In this document: positions 8,117-15,755 of the stretch, piece by piece | Layout: each line of letters opens with the position of its first letter | Numbering within the stretch: position 1 is the stretch's first letter | Origin: an uncultured Bacilli bacterium | GTDB lineage: Bacteria > Bacillota_I > Bacilli_A > RF39 > UBA660 | Length of the DNA: 39,134 bases | NCBI GenBank assembly: GCA_947628435.1 | Contig: CANQZW010000011.1 | Span: forward strand, 1-39,134 | Reading direction: 5' to 3' | Program-made: the position numbers and the translations under genes | Notes under the pieces: generated by a model | What the model saw: the letters and a program-made list of their open reading frames with translations, nothing else | Database searches by the model: none | What the model was told of the DNA's origin: nothing

Positions 8117-9034
8117 ATGGGAGAATATACTTTTGGAAGAGATACATACCTTTATGATGATAATTATGGTGAAAAAATATCAAGGTACATTCCTATTGCA
8201 CCCGCTCAACATCAAGATGGCGTGGTAGGTATTGAATCGATAATGACACCAAGACCCATATATGATGATCCGTGTTATAAAGCAAGCGGAAAATTAAAGA
8301 ATAAAGTAATAATACTAACTGGTGGTGATTCAGGTCTTGGAAGGGCAGCGGCAGTTGCGTTTGCAAAAGAAGGTGCTAATTTAGTTATTCCTTATTTTAA
8401 CGAGCATGAAGATGCTTTAGAAACTAAAAAGGTAGTAGAAGGCTACGGAGCTGGATGTATGTTATTAAGTGGTGATTTAAGTAAGAAGGAATTTTGTAAG
8501 GAAGTAGTTAGAAAAACGTTAGATAAATATGGCAAAATAGACGTCCTTGTTAATAACGCTGGAGTTCAGTATCAAGCGGATAAATTAGAAGATATTACGG
8601 ATGAACAGTTCGATTGGACGATGAAGGTAAATGTATACGGAATGTTTTATTTAACTCGTGAGTGTTTACCTTATCTTCATTCTGGTAGCTCAATAATTAA
8701 CTTAACATCTATTACTACTTTTAAAGGAGAGCCACAACTAATTGATTACGTAACAACTAAAGGTGCAATAGTAGGTTTTACTAGGTCTTTAGCAAGAAAC
8801 TTAGCGTTAAAAAACATAAGAGTAAACGCAATTGCACCAGGATTTTTCTGGACACCACTTCAACCTAACTGCTGGATAAAAGATAAAATACCAACTCTAG
8901 GAGCAGACGCGGCGGTAGGACACGGAGCTATGCCTTATGAGCTTGCAGCAACATACGTATTTTTAGCAAGCGATGATTCATCATATATGACCGGACAAAT
9001 AATGCACGTTAATGGCGGAGAAGTAATGGGCTAA
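8117..9034 (+). CDS. SDR-family oxidoreductase, general-stress (GSP39/YdaD-like) type
   Basis: NAD(P)-dependent short-chain dehydrogenase of 305 residues. A 55-60-residue N-terminal extension (with the PAQHQ and MTPRP motifs) precedes the Rossmann domain, as in the Bacillus GSP39/YdaD and YhxC group. Visible motifs are the cofactor loop TGGDSGLG (68-75), NNAG (146-149) and the catalytic YxxxK (Y211, K215), then APGFFWTPL and the C-terminal GQIMHVNGG. The physiological substrate of this group is unsettled. Start ATG has a strong AAAGGAGG 7 bases upstream. Nothing in the promoter region reveals stress control. It is followed by its own terminator, then by a second, shorter SDR that shares an exact 26-bp stretch with it (8534-8559). 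Confidence 0.9.
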   Translation: MGEYTFGRDTYLYDDNYGEKISRYIPIAPAQHQDGVVGIESIMTPRPIYDDPCYKASGKLKNKVIILTGGDSGLGRAAAVAFAKEGANLVIPYFNEHEDALETKKVVEGYGAGCMLLSGDLSKKEFCKEVVRKTLDKYGKIDVLVNNAGVQYQADKLEDITDEQFDWTMKVNVYGMFYLTRECLPYLHSGSSIINLTSITTFKGEPQLIDYVTTKGAIVGFTRSLARNLALKNIRVNAIAPGFFWTPLQPNCWIKDKIPTLGADAAVGHGAMPYELAATYVFLASDDSSYMTGQIMHVNGGEVMG

Positions 9035-9036
9035 AT

Positions 9037-9065
9037 AAAGATCGTTTTTTTAAACGGTCTTTTAT
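9037..9065 (+). terminator. Intrinsic terminator between the two SDR genes
   Basis: AAAGATCGTTT (9037-9047) pairs with AAACGGTCTTT (9052-9062), with one wobble and a TTTT loop, and is followed by T-rich sequence. Confidence 0.75.
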
Positions 9066-9071
9066 TATTTA

Positions 9072-9080
9072 TGTTATAAT
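9072..9080 (+). promoter_or_regulatory. Extended -10 of the second SDR gene
   Basis: TGTTATAAT is a perfect extended -10 placed 24 bases before the start codon. No good -35 is present; the previous terminator occupies that space. Confidence 0.6.
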
Positions 9081-9104
9081 ATTTTTTAGAAAGGAAAGAA
9101 TTTT

Positions 9105-9845
9105 ATGAATAAAACAGTATTAGTAACAGGAGCATCAAGGGGAATTGGAAGAGCAACCATAATAGAGTTTGCAAAAAATGGTTATAACGTAGCAATTAAT
9201 TACGTAAAAGATGATGATGCCGCTAATGAGTTAAAAAGTTTTCTTAACGAAAACTATGATGTTAAGGTAGTAACCATAAAGGCTGACGTATCGGATGAAC
9301 AAGAAGTGAAAAAAATGGTTGATTATGTAATTAATCATTTTGGTAAAATAGACGTCCTTGTTAATAACGCAGGAATTGCAATTGATACTATGTTCGAAGA
9401 TAAAACCAAAGAAAATTTTAAAAGAATATTAGATGTTAATTTAATAGGGCCTTTTCTTGTTTCTAAAGAAGTTGGTAAATATATGATGGAAAATAAATGT
9501 GGATCTATTGTAAACGTTTCCTCTACCAACGCAATGGAAACATATTATACGTATAGTTTAGATTATGATGCTTCAAAAGCTGGATTAATATCTCTTACTC
9601 ATAATTTATCTTTGCATTTTTCTCCTTACGTAAGAGTAAACGCGGTTGCTCCGGGCTGGGTAAACACGCAAATGAATAAAGAACTAGATGATAATTACGT
9701 AAAAGAAGAATGTGAAAAGATTTATCAAAAAAGATTTGCTGAACCCAAAGAAATTGCAAAAGCAATATACTTTTTGGCAAGCGATGACGCAAGCTACATA
9801 AATAATGAGGTTTTAAGAGTAGATGGTGGAAGTAATCACGCATAA
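9105..9845 (+). CDS. SDR-family oxidoreductase, FabG-like
   Basis: A 246-residue classical short-chain dehydrogenase. TGASRGIGR (7-15) is the cofactor loop, with the Arg that usually favours NADP(H). NNAG, the active-site SS and the YDASK catalytic motif follow, with APGWVNTQM after that and the usual C-terminal VDGG. FabG (3-oxoacyl-ACP reductase) is the closest general class. The gene stands apart from any fatty-acid synthesis genes, so a different carbonyl or sugar-alcohol substrate is equally likely. ATG start with AAAGGAAAG upstream. Its KIDVLVNNA-coding segment (9345-9370) is identical at all 26 bases to the same place in the neighbouring SDR gene. Confidence 0.88.
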   Translation: MNKTVLVTGASRGIGRATIIEFAKNGYNVAINYVKDDDAANELKSFLNENYDVKVVTIKADVSDEQEVKKMVDYVINHFGKIDVLVNNAGIAIDTMFEDKTKENFKRILDVNLIGPFLVSKEVGKYMMENKCGSIVNVSSTNAMETYYTYSLDYDASKAGLISLTHNLSLHFSPYVRVNAVAPGWVNTQMNKELDDNYVKEECEKIYQKRFAEPKEIAKAIYFLASDDASYINNEVLRVDGGSNHA

Positions 9846-9862
9846 AAAGTTATTAAAATAAT

Positions 9863-9882
9863 ATATGTCGAAATATGTCGAA
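9863..9882 (+). repeat. Perfect tandem 10-bp direct repeat upstream of the BRO gene
   Basis: ATATGTCGAA occurs twice without spacing (9863-9872, 9873-9882), 76 bases before the BRO-protein start and upstream of its -10. The head-to-tail half-sites one helical turn apart look like a binding site for a regulator, possibly the BRO protein itself or a stress regulator. It does not fit the palindromic LexA box of Bacillus. The repeat is seen; function is inferred. Confidence 0.55.
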
Positions 9883-9957
9883 TAAAAAATGTAAAAAAGG
9901 GTTTCAAATCAAACAAATGTATGGTAGTATATAATTGCTAATGGCAAGGAGGCTACT

Positions 9958-10815
9958 ATGAAAGAAGAAAAATTAAAAACCATAACAAAATTATTTGAAG
10001 GTAATGAAATAAGAAGCGTTTGGGATAGTAAAAAGGAAGATTACTATTTTAGTGTTGTTGATGTAATAAGTGTGTTAACAGAAAGTGATAATCCTAGACA
10101 TTACTGGGCAGTTTTAAAATCAAGACTAAAAAAGGAAGGAAGTGAGTTGGTCACAAATTGTGACCAACTGAAATTAAAATCTTTAAAGGACGGAAAATAT
10201 TATCTAACTGATGTGCTTGCAACAGAAGGTATATTTAGACTTATAGAATCTGTTCCTTCTCCTAAAGCAGAACCTTTTAAGGTATGGTTAGCACATTTGG
10301 GTAAAGAAAGGATAGATGAAGTATTTGATCCAGAAAAAGCCATTCATAGAGGTATAGAATATTATTTTAATCATGGCTATTCCACCGAGTGGATAGAAAG
10401 AAGATTAAAAGCTATATTAGATAGAAATAAACTTACTAAGGTATGGAAGGATAATGGAATTAAAGAGGATTATGAATATGGAATTTTAACTAATGAAATA
10501 TATAAAGCTTGGTCTGGTATGAAAGCAAGTGAATATAAGGATTATAAAGGAATAAGAAAAGAATCTTTAAGGGATAATATGAGTGATTTAGAACTTTTAC
10601 TAACTGATATTGGTGAAGTAACAACAAGAGCTCTTGCCAAAGAACATAAACCTTATGGTTTAGAAGCTAATAAAAAAGTTGCTAAAGCTGGTGGCGAAGT
10701 AGCAAGTAATACCAAACTGGAAATAGAAAAGAAACTAGGTAAAAAAATTATAAATAATAAAAATAATTTGAAATATAAATATATAAATGAAAATGATAAA
10801 ATAGAAACCAAGTAG
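9958..10815 (+). CDS. BRO-N domain protein (antirepressor/DinD-like)
   Basis: A 285-residue protein of the bacterial BRO family. The N-terminal BRO-N domain (about 8-110) is recognisable from FEGNEIRSVWDSKKEDYYFSV, VISVLTESDNPRHYW and the LATEGIFRLIESVPSPKAEPFKVWL stretch. Only parts of these are needed to mark the fold. The C-terminal half, with ITDIGEVTTRAL-like and HKPYGLEANKKVAKAGGEVA segments and a final GKKIINNKNNL, resembles the shared C-terminus of these proteins and of DinD. Family members are DNA-binding antirepressors of phages or chromosomal copies of unknown role. No other phage gene is nearby, so this is probably a domesticated or free-standing copy. A TATAAT at 9930-9935 and an AAGGAGG ribosome binding site precede the ATG. 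Confidence 0.85.
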   Translation: MKEEKLKTITKLFEGNEIRSVWDSKKEDYYFSVVDVISVLTESDNPRHYWAVLKSRLKKEGSELVTNCDQLKLKSLKDGKYYLTDVLATEGIFRLIESVPSPKAEPFKVWLAHLGKERIDEVFDPEKAIHRGIEYYFNHGYSTEWIERRLKAILDRNKLTKVWKDNGIKEDYEYGILTNEIYKAWSGMKASEYKDYKGIRKESLRDNMSDLELLLTDIGEVTTRALAKEHKPYGLEANKKVAKAGGEVASNTKLEIEKKLGKKIINNKNNLKYKYINENDKIETK

Positions 10816-10886
10816 TAATATTAAAGATTGTGGATAATGAATTTGGTATAAAAGTGTAAAAAAGTGGTAAAAAGTGAGGTAGTAAC

Positions 10887-11212
10887 ATGTATGATATTTT
10901 TAAAACATTAAAAAGTAAATATATGAATTACGATATCGTCTATGATAAAAATTTAATTTTATAACTATTAAAAAAGATAATATGAAAATAGAGTGTGATG
11001 ATAGTATTTTATATCTTTATGTGAAGAATAAAGATATAACTCATGTACATTTAGATGATAAAGAAACTAAAGATATATATCAAACAATTATTTATTTTGT
11101 AAATAATTATAATAAAATAAAAAGAAATCAAATAATTATTGATGTTATATCTGTAATTGGGCCAATTATAATAGTAGCTTTAATAATATTTTTAATAGAT
11201 TTTATAAAATAA
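10887..11212 (+). pseudogene. Small membrane protein gene broken by a -1 frameshift
   Basis: ATG at 10887, with GTGAGG upstream, opens a 25-codon frame that stops at 10964. The continuation lies in another frame, open through 10982-11212. Adding one A to the A-run at about 10947-10951 joins both frames into one protein of about 108 residues, reading smoothly as YDKKFNFITIKKDNMKIE across the join. The joined protein has a soluble N-terminal part of about 80 residues and a single C-terminal membrane helix (VIGPIIIVALIIFLIDF). Function not recognised. The ATG at 10982 alone lacks a ribosome binding site. The lesion may be a real mutation, a phase-variable A-tract, programmed slippage or an assembly error. 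Confidence 0.6.
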
Positions 11213-11232
11213 ATGTTAAATAGGAGGCAGTT

Positions 11233-12489
11233 ATGTACAAAGAATTCGAAATAAGTGATAAGGCTAAGGATTTAGTTTTAAAAGCTGAAGAAAGTTTAAA
11301 AGACGAGTTTAAAAAAATAGATGAAGCATGTGATATAAATAGTTTAAGGGTGCTTAATGCTTTTCATAATAATAATATTTCAGAGGCACACTTTAATAGT
11401 ACGACGGGTTATGGTTATGATGACATAGGTCGCACCGCAATAGAAAACGTATTTAAGGAAGTTTTAGGGGCTGAAGACGCACTTGTAAGAAGTCAGTTTA
11501 TATCAGGTTCACACGCTTTGTGTGTTGCATTATTTTCATACTTAAGACCAGGTGATTTAATGCTTAGTATAACTGGAACTCCTTATGATACGCTTCATGA
11601 GGTAATTGGCATAAAGGAAAATAAAAGTTCTTTAAAATCCTTTGGGATTTTGTATGACCAAATTGAATTAGTAAGTGATGATTTTGATTATGAAAAGATA
11701 AAACATTACTTAACAAGTAAAAAAGTTAAACTAATTGAAATTCAAAGAAGTAAAGGTTATTCAACTAGAAAAAGTATTACAATCGATAAGTTAGAAAAAG
11801 TTATTAATGAAATAAGAAAAGTAGATAAAGATGTTATTATAATGGTTGATAATTGTTACTGTGAGTTTGTTGAGGAAAAATCTCCTTGCATGGTAGGAGC
11901 AGACGTAGTAGTAGGCTCATTAATTAAAAACTTAGGTGGTGGAATTGCTCCTAATGGTGCTTATATTGCTGGTAAAAAAGAATTAATTGATTTAGCAGGT
12001 GAAAGATTAACCTTACCTGGAGAAGGTAAAGAAGTTGGCCCAACCCTTGGAATAAATAAGCAAATTCTTCAAGGTATTTTTATGGCACCTAGTGTTGTTT
12101 CATCGTCATTAAAAACAGCTATTTTAACAAGTAAGGTTTTAGAAGATCTAGGCTATAAGGTTGAACCTAAATATAATGAAAAAAGAGCTGACATCGTTCA
12201 AAATATTATTTTTGGTAACGAGGATGATTTAATTCGCTATTGCGGTGGAATACAATCTGCATCACCAATTGACTCATTTTCAAAGCCACTTCCATGGGAT
12301 ATGCCAGGGTATGATGATAAGGTGGTTATGGCCGCTGGTACGTTTACGCAAGGTTCTTCTATTGAACTTTCTTGTGATGGTCCAATAAGACCTCCTTTTA
12401 TAGCTTATCAACAAGGAGGATTAACTTATTCATACGGGAAATTAGCAGTTATGAAAGCGGTTAGTATGCTATTAAATAACGACAAATAA
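11233..12489 (+). CDS. PLP enzyme, methionine gamma-lyase/aluminium-resistance family (YnbB-like)
   Basis: A 418-residue pyridoxal-phosphate-dependent fold-type I enzyme of the family named for aluminium resistance (Pfam Alum_res / Met_gamma_lyase). Typical features are the N-terminal AHFNSTTGYGYDDIGR, the EDALVRSQFISGSHAL region that contacts PLP, the MVDNCYCEFVE Asp strand, and GSLIKNLGGGIAPNGAYIAG. In that last motif the Lys of SLIKN is the Schiff-base lysine. The C-terminus ends GGLTYSYGKLAV. The family name comes from a phenotype and from distant similarity to methionine gamma-lyase; the true substrate is uncertain. Start ATG with TAGGAGG about 6 bases upstream. A terminator overlaps the stop, so it is monocistronic or ends a short unit with the broken gene before it. 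Confidence 0.9.
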   Translation: MYKEFEISDKAKDLVLKAEESLKDEFKKIDEACDINSLRVLNAFHNNNISEAHFNSTTGYGYDDIGRTAIENVFKEVLGAEDALVRSQFISGSHALCVALFSYLRPGDLMLSITGTPYDTLHEVIGIKENKSSLKSFGILYDQIELVSDDFDYEKIKHYLTSKKVKLIEIQRSKGYSTRKSITIDKLEKVINEIRKVDKDVIIMVDNCYCEFVEEKSPCMVGADVVVGSLIKNLGGGIAPNGAYIAGKKELIDLAGERLTLPGEGKEVGPTLGINKQILQGIFMAPSVVSSSLKTAILTSKVLEDLGYKVEPKYNEKRADIVQNIIFGNEDDLIRYCGGIQSASPIDSFSKPLPWDMPGYDDKVVMAAGTFTQGSSIELSCDGPIRPPFIAYQQGGLTYSYGKLAVMKAVSMLLNNDK

Positions 12490-12503
12490 TGTCGTTATTT
12501 TCT
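12474..12503 (+). terminator. Intrinsic terminator of the YnbB-like gene
   Basis: AAATAACGAC (12474-12483) and GTCGTTATTT (12491-12500) are perfect 10-bp arms, followed by a short T-rich tail. The stem overlaps the stop codon. Confidence 0.75.
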
Positions 12504-12522
12504 TTATACTTTTACTTTAACG

Positions 12523-12531
12523 TGTTATAAT
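12523..12531 (+). promoter_or_regulatory. Extended -10 of the deacetylase gene
   Basis: TGTTATAAT is a perfect extended -10, with TTTATA (12503-12508) at a 17-base spacing as a weak -35. It ends 18 bases before the ATG. Confidence 0.65.
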
Positions 12532-12549
12532 AAATGTGAAGGTGTAATA

Positions 12550-13968
12550 ATGAAAAACAAGGGATTATTAATGGTTTTATTCTTTTCAATTTTATTATTA
12601 GTAATATTAATATACTCTAATTATTTTAATAATAAAATATATTTTAAGGATTTAAAAACATATGATAAAGTAGAGGTATTTACTGATTATAAAAAAGATG
12701 ATAAAGTAGTAGCTTGCTATGGTAATACCCTTAAGTGTAAAAAGATTAAATATAAGGTTCAAGGAAGGGTAAATACTAAGAAATTAGGAGTTTATACACT
12801 AACTTATAGAGCTAAAAAAAATAATAAAGAAACATCTGCAAATAAGAAAGTAGAAGTAATAGATACTAAAGCACCATCTTTAAAAATAAATGGTGTTCTT
12901 AATAGTGTGTGTCCTAATGGAAAAACAATTGGGGCAACATATGAGGCAGTAGATAATTATGATGGCAATATAACGAATAAAATTAAATATAAGATAAAAA
13001 ATAATAAAATAATATATAAAGTAACTGATTCTTCTGGTAATACTACTAAAAAGGAGTTTGATGTTATAATAAAAGATGAAGAAAAACCAACTTTAATTTT
13101 AAATGGGGAAAGTACTATTTATATGTCTGTTGGAAATAAATATGATGAACCGGGTTATGTTGCAATAGATAATTGTGATGGTAACATAACAGGAAATGTA
13201 GTAGTAAAAGGCAATGTAGACACCTCTAAAAAAGGAACATATGAGTTGAATTATAGTGTTAAAGATGAATATGGAAATGAAACAGTTGTAAAAAGAATCG
13301 TAAGGGTATTTCCAAAAAATAATTATGTTCCAGGAGTTTCAAATAATAAAACAATTTATTTAACCTTTGATGATGGACCAGGTGCTCATACTCAAAGATT
13401 ACTTGATATATTAAGACAATACAACGTAAAAGCAACATTTTTTGTAACGGGATATGATATGCGTTATAATGAATTGTTAACTAAAGAACATGATGAGGGT
13501 CATACCGTTGGACTTCATAGTTATACCCATAATTATGGTGTAATATATACAAGCATTGATGCCTATATGCAAGATTTATTAAAAATCCAAGAAAAAGTTA
13601 AGCAATATACAAACGAAGAATCTAAAATAATTAGGTTTCCAGGAGGAAGTTCTAATACGATTAGTAGACGATATAAAACTGGAATAATGAGTGATTTAAC
13701 GAAGAAGGTAGAAGAAATAGGATTTAGATATTTTGACTGGACGATTATGTCTGGTGATGCCGGAAATACAAAAGATTCAAATAAGATAGTTCAAAATGTT
13801 ATAAATGGAATTAAAGAAGATAAAGTAAATGTTATTTTAATGCATGATACTAAATCTTATACTGTTGATTCAGTAGAAAGAATAATACAATATGGGCTTG
13901 CTAATGGATATACGTTTGCACCTATTACAATGGATAGTCCAGTAGTACACCAAAAAGTAAATAATTAG
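12550..13968 (+). CDS. Membrane-anchored polysaccharide deacetylase with Ig-like domains
   Basis: A 472-residue extracytoplasmic enzyme, probably a peptidoglycan or polysaccharide N-deacetylase. An N-terminal membrane anchor (about 5-24) is followed by two or three Ig-like/DUF5011-type domains, each with a DxxAPxL- or DEEKPTL-like start and a DNxDGNIT motif. The NodB domain starts at about residue 265. Its motifs are intact: TFDDGPG (272-278, with metal ligand D275), the His pair in HSYTH (H323, H327), RFPGGSSN, the DW motif and LMHD with catalytic H432. GlcNAc deacetylation of the wall would give lysozyme resistance, which fits the GH25 lysozyme gene next door. ATG start with GAAGGTG upstream. 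The exact substrate is inferred. Confidence 0.9.
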   Translation: MKNKGLLMVLFFSILLLVILIYSNYFNNKIYFKDLKTYDKVEVFTDYKKDDKVVACYGNTLKCKKIKYKVQGRVNTKKLGVYTLTYRAKKNNKETSANKKVEVIDTKAPSLKINGVLNSVCPNGKTIGATYEAVDNYDGNITNKIKYKIKNNKIIYKVTDSSGNTTKKEFDVIIKDEEKPTLILNGESTIYMSVGNKYDEPGYVAIDNCDGNITGNVVVKGNVDTSKKGTYELNYSVKDEYGNETVVKRIVRVFPKNNYVPGVSNNKTIYLTFDDGPGAHTQRLLDILRQYNVKATFFVTGYDMRYNELLTKEHDEGHTVGLHSYTHNYGVIYTSIDAYMQDLLKIQEKVKQYTNEESKIIRFPGGSSNTISRRYKTGIMSDLTKKVEEIGFRYFDWTIMSGDAGNTKDSNKIVQNVINGIKEDKVNVILMHDTKSYTVDSVERIIQYGLANGYTFAPITMDSPVVHQKVNN

Positions 13969-13988
13969 CACATTAAGTGCTTTTTTTT
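13967..13988 (+). terminator. Intrinsic terminator of the deacetylase gene
   Basis: AGCAC (13967-13971) and GTGCT (13977-13981) form a short stem, followed by an unbroken run of T to 13988. It overlaps the stop codon. Confidence 0.75.
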
Positions 13989-14049
13989 GGCTTAGTAATT
14001 ATTTATATTTTAAAGTATTACATCTAATATAATGAATGGGGGTAATACT

Positions 14050-15012
14050 TTGGAAAAGAAAGGTATTGATATTAGTCACCATCAAGGTGATATTGATTTT
14101 GATAAATTAAAAGGAAATATAGATTTTGCAATGGTAAGAACAAGTTACGGATCTTTTTATGAAGATAGAAAATATAAACAAAATATAAATGGATTAGAAA
14201 AAATAAACGTTCCTTATGGTTTATATCATTTCTCATATGCTACTAATGTTTACTCTGCTAAAAAAGAGGCACAAGGATTTTTAAATTTAATAAAAAATTA
14301 TAAACCAACATATCCAGTTGTAATAGATATAGAAAGTTCAAATGAAACATCAAATTTAAGATCTGATACATTAGTTGATATAGCAAATACTTTTTGTAAA
14401 ACAGTTCAAGATGCTGGTTACTACGTTATGATTTATGCAAATTTGGATTATTTTAAAAATAAACTAAATAGTAATGTATTAGATGAATATGATAAGTGGC
14501 TTGCTGAATGGAAAAATAATCCAACGTATAATAAACCATTTGGAATGTGGCAATATACATCAAAAGGTAGCATACCGGGAATAAATGGTAACGTTGATTT
14601 AGACATTGCTTATAAAGATTATCCATCAATAATAAAAGAAAAGAATTTAAATAATTATTCAGCACCAAACAATAATGAAGAAATAAAAAAAGAAGAAAAA
14701 CAAGAAATTAATTATGTAGTAAAAAAAGGAGATACACTAAGTGGTATTGCTAGTAAATATAAAACAACTTATCAGTCTTTAGCAAGTTATAATGGTATAA
14801 CAAATCCAAATAAAATATATGTAGGTCAGATAATAAAAATACCAGGTAGTATAGAAATTAAACCAACAACTTACGTAGTAAAAAAAGGAGATACACTAAG
14901 CGGTATTGCTCAAAAATATGGTGTAAATTGGAAAACTTTATATGAAAATAATAAATCTGTAATAGGTAAAAACCCAGATGTTATAAAGCCAGGACAAATA
15001 TTAACAATATAA
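14050..15012 (+). CDS. GH25 lysozyme with two C-terminal LysM domains
   Basis: Muramidase that cuts the MurNAc-GlcNAc bond of peptidoglycan. The GH25 domain (about 1-200) has the N-terminal catalytic-site GIDISHHQG (D7), the acidic pair in VIDIESS (D93, E95) and the GMWQYTSKG and DLDIAY endings. Two LysM domains (about 223-270, 275-320) both open with [13 protein letters not shown] chose TTG 14050 because TGGGGGT (14037-14043) is correctly spaced from it. The in-frame ATG at 14032 lies inside the likely -10 TATAAT (14028-14033) and has no ribosome binding site. Oddity: there is no signal peptide or membrane anchor. The enzyme may leave the cell by lysis, a holin or a non-classical route, as phage endolysins do. 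Confidence 0.92.
   Translation: MEKKGIDISHHQGDIDFDKLKGNIDFAMVRTSYGSFYEDRKYKQNINGLEKINVPYGLYHFSYATNVYSAKKEAQGFLNLIKNYKPTYPVVIDIESSNETSNLRSDTLVDIANTFCKTVQDAGYYVMIYANLDYFKNKLNSNVLDEYDKWLAEWKNNPTYNKPFGMWQYTSKGSIPGINGNVDLDIAYKDYPSIIKEKNLNNYSAPNNNEEIKKEEKQEINYVVKKGDTLSGIASKYKTTYQSLASYNGITNPNKIYVGQIIKIPGSIEIKPTTYVVKKGDTLSGIAQKYGVNWKTLYENNKSVIGKNPDVIKPGQILTI
14716..14900 (+). repeat. Exact 26-bp repeat inside the two LysM-coding units
   Basis: The 26 bases starting GTAGTAAAAAAAGGAGA occur identically at 14716-14741 and 14875-14900. They encode the same VVKKGDTLS-like start of each LysM domain. Identity at synonymous positions suggests recent duplication or gene conversion of the module; slippage between copies could change LysM number. 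Confidence 0.8.
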
Positions 15013-15013
15013 G

Positions 15014-15046
15014 AGGTTAGCAAAAAGTGTTAACCTTTTTATTTTT
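15014..15046 (+). terminator. Intrinsic terminator of the lysozyme gene
   Basis: AGGTTAGCA and TGTTAACCT arms (15014-15036, 9 bp with one wobble, 5-base loop) are followed by T-rich sequence to 15046. Confidence 0.7.
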
Positions 15047-15049
15047 ATA

Positions 15050-15078
15050 TTGACTAATATTTTTCTTAAGTGTATTAT
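15050..15078 (+). promoter_or_regulatory. Promoter of the first TasA-like gene
   Basis: TTGACT (15050-15055) and TATTAT (15073-15078) are exactly 17 bases apart, 35 bases before the GTG start. Confidence 0.7.
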
Positions 15079-15112
15079 TAAATTATAAAATATAGAGAGG
15101 AGAAGTAAAAAA

Positions 15113-15652
15113 GTGAAAAAACAAAATATTGCAATAGTAGCAGTAGTAGCATTTGTATTAGCAGTAGCAGTAGGATATGCATTATTTTCAGAAACATTAC
15201 AAATTAAAGGTACTGCAACTGCAAAAGGTACTTTTGATATTGAATTTACTAAAATAGGAGAAATTATTAGTAAAGGTTATACAAAAACTGAGAGTTCAAG
15301 TGATGTTGCTGTGATAGGAGAAAATGGCAAGTCTTTGACTATAACCGTTAATAAGCTTGATTATCCGGGTGCTTATGTTGAAATTCCTGTTACAATAACT
15401 AATAAGGGAACTATTCCGGCAAAATTGAAACAAATAAGCCAAACTGGACCAAGCGAAGAGAATACGGACATAATTAAGGTTTCATATACTGGACCGGCTT
15501 CAACTGATACGCCAATTAGTTCAGAACAAACACAAGAAATGACTGTTAAAGTTGAATGGTTAGAGAATGATGCTGGTGATGATACTAAAAGTAGGGATGT
15601 AACAGCTACTTTTACAATTACACTAGACTACGAACAAGCAACTAATGAATAA
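15113..15652 (+). CDS. TasA/camelysin-like secreted protein 1 (SipW-type signal)
   Basis: A 179-residue secreted protein. Its N-terminus (hydrophobic core at 6-22, then GYALFSETLQIKGTATAKGT) matches the SipW-dependent signal class. It lines up with TasA of Bacillus around its WAAFND...ASGTLDL region. The mature part is beta-rich, with LDYPGAYVEIPVTITNKGTI corresponding to the PGD..KDFQFENNGSL strand of TasA. TasA and CalY are matrix-fibre proteins or camelysin peptidase relatives; no protease motif is seen here. GTG start with AGGAG 10 bases upstream. Own promoter and terminator, so it can be expressed at a different level from the paralogues that follow. Secretion through the linked SipW-like peptidase is inferred. 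Confidence 0.88.
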   Translation: MKKQNIAIVAVVAFVLAVAVGYALFSETLQIKGTATAKGTFDIEFTKIGEIISKGYTKTESSSDVAVIGENGKSLTITVNKLDYPGAYVEIPVTITNKGTIPAKLKQISQTGPSEENTDIIKVSYTGPASTDTPISSEQTQEMTVKVEWLENDAGDDTKSRDVTATFTITLDYEQATNE

Positions 15653-15662
15653 TGTATAAACT

Positions 15663-15692
15663 AAACAAAGCTTTAATTAGCTTTGTTTTTTT
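15663..15692 (+). terminator. Intrinsic terminator of TasA-like gene 1
   Basis: AAACAAAGCT (15663-15672) and AGCTTTGTTT (15679-15688) form a perfect 10-bp stem with a 6-base loop and a T-run. Confidence 0.85.
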
Positions 15693-15696
15693 ATGG

Positions 15697-15729
15697 TTGA
15701 CTGAAAATTTGAAATAGTGGTATTATAAT
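15697..15729 (+). promoter_or_regulatory. Promoter of the TasA-like 2 / signal peptidase unit
   Basis: TTGACT (15697-15702) is 18 bases from TATTAT (15721-15726), which overlaps TATAAT (15724-15729). It would drive genes 15756, 16279 and 16938, which have no internal terminator. Confidence 0.65.
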
Positions 15730-15755
15730 TATATAGAATAAAGGAAGACTTATTT

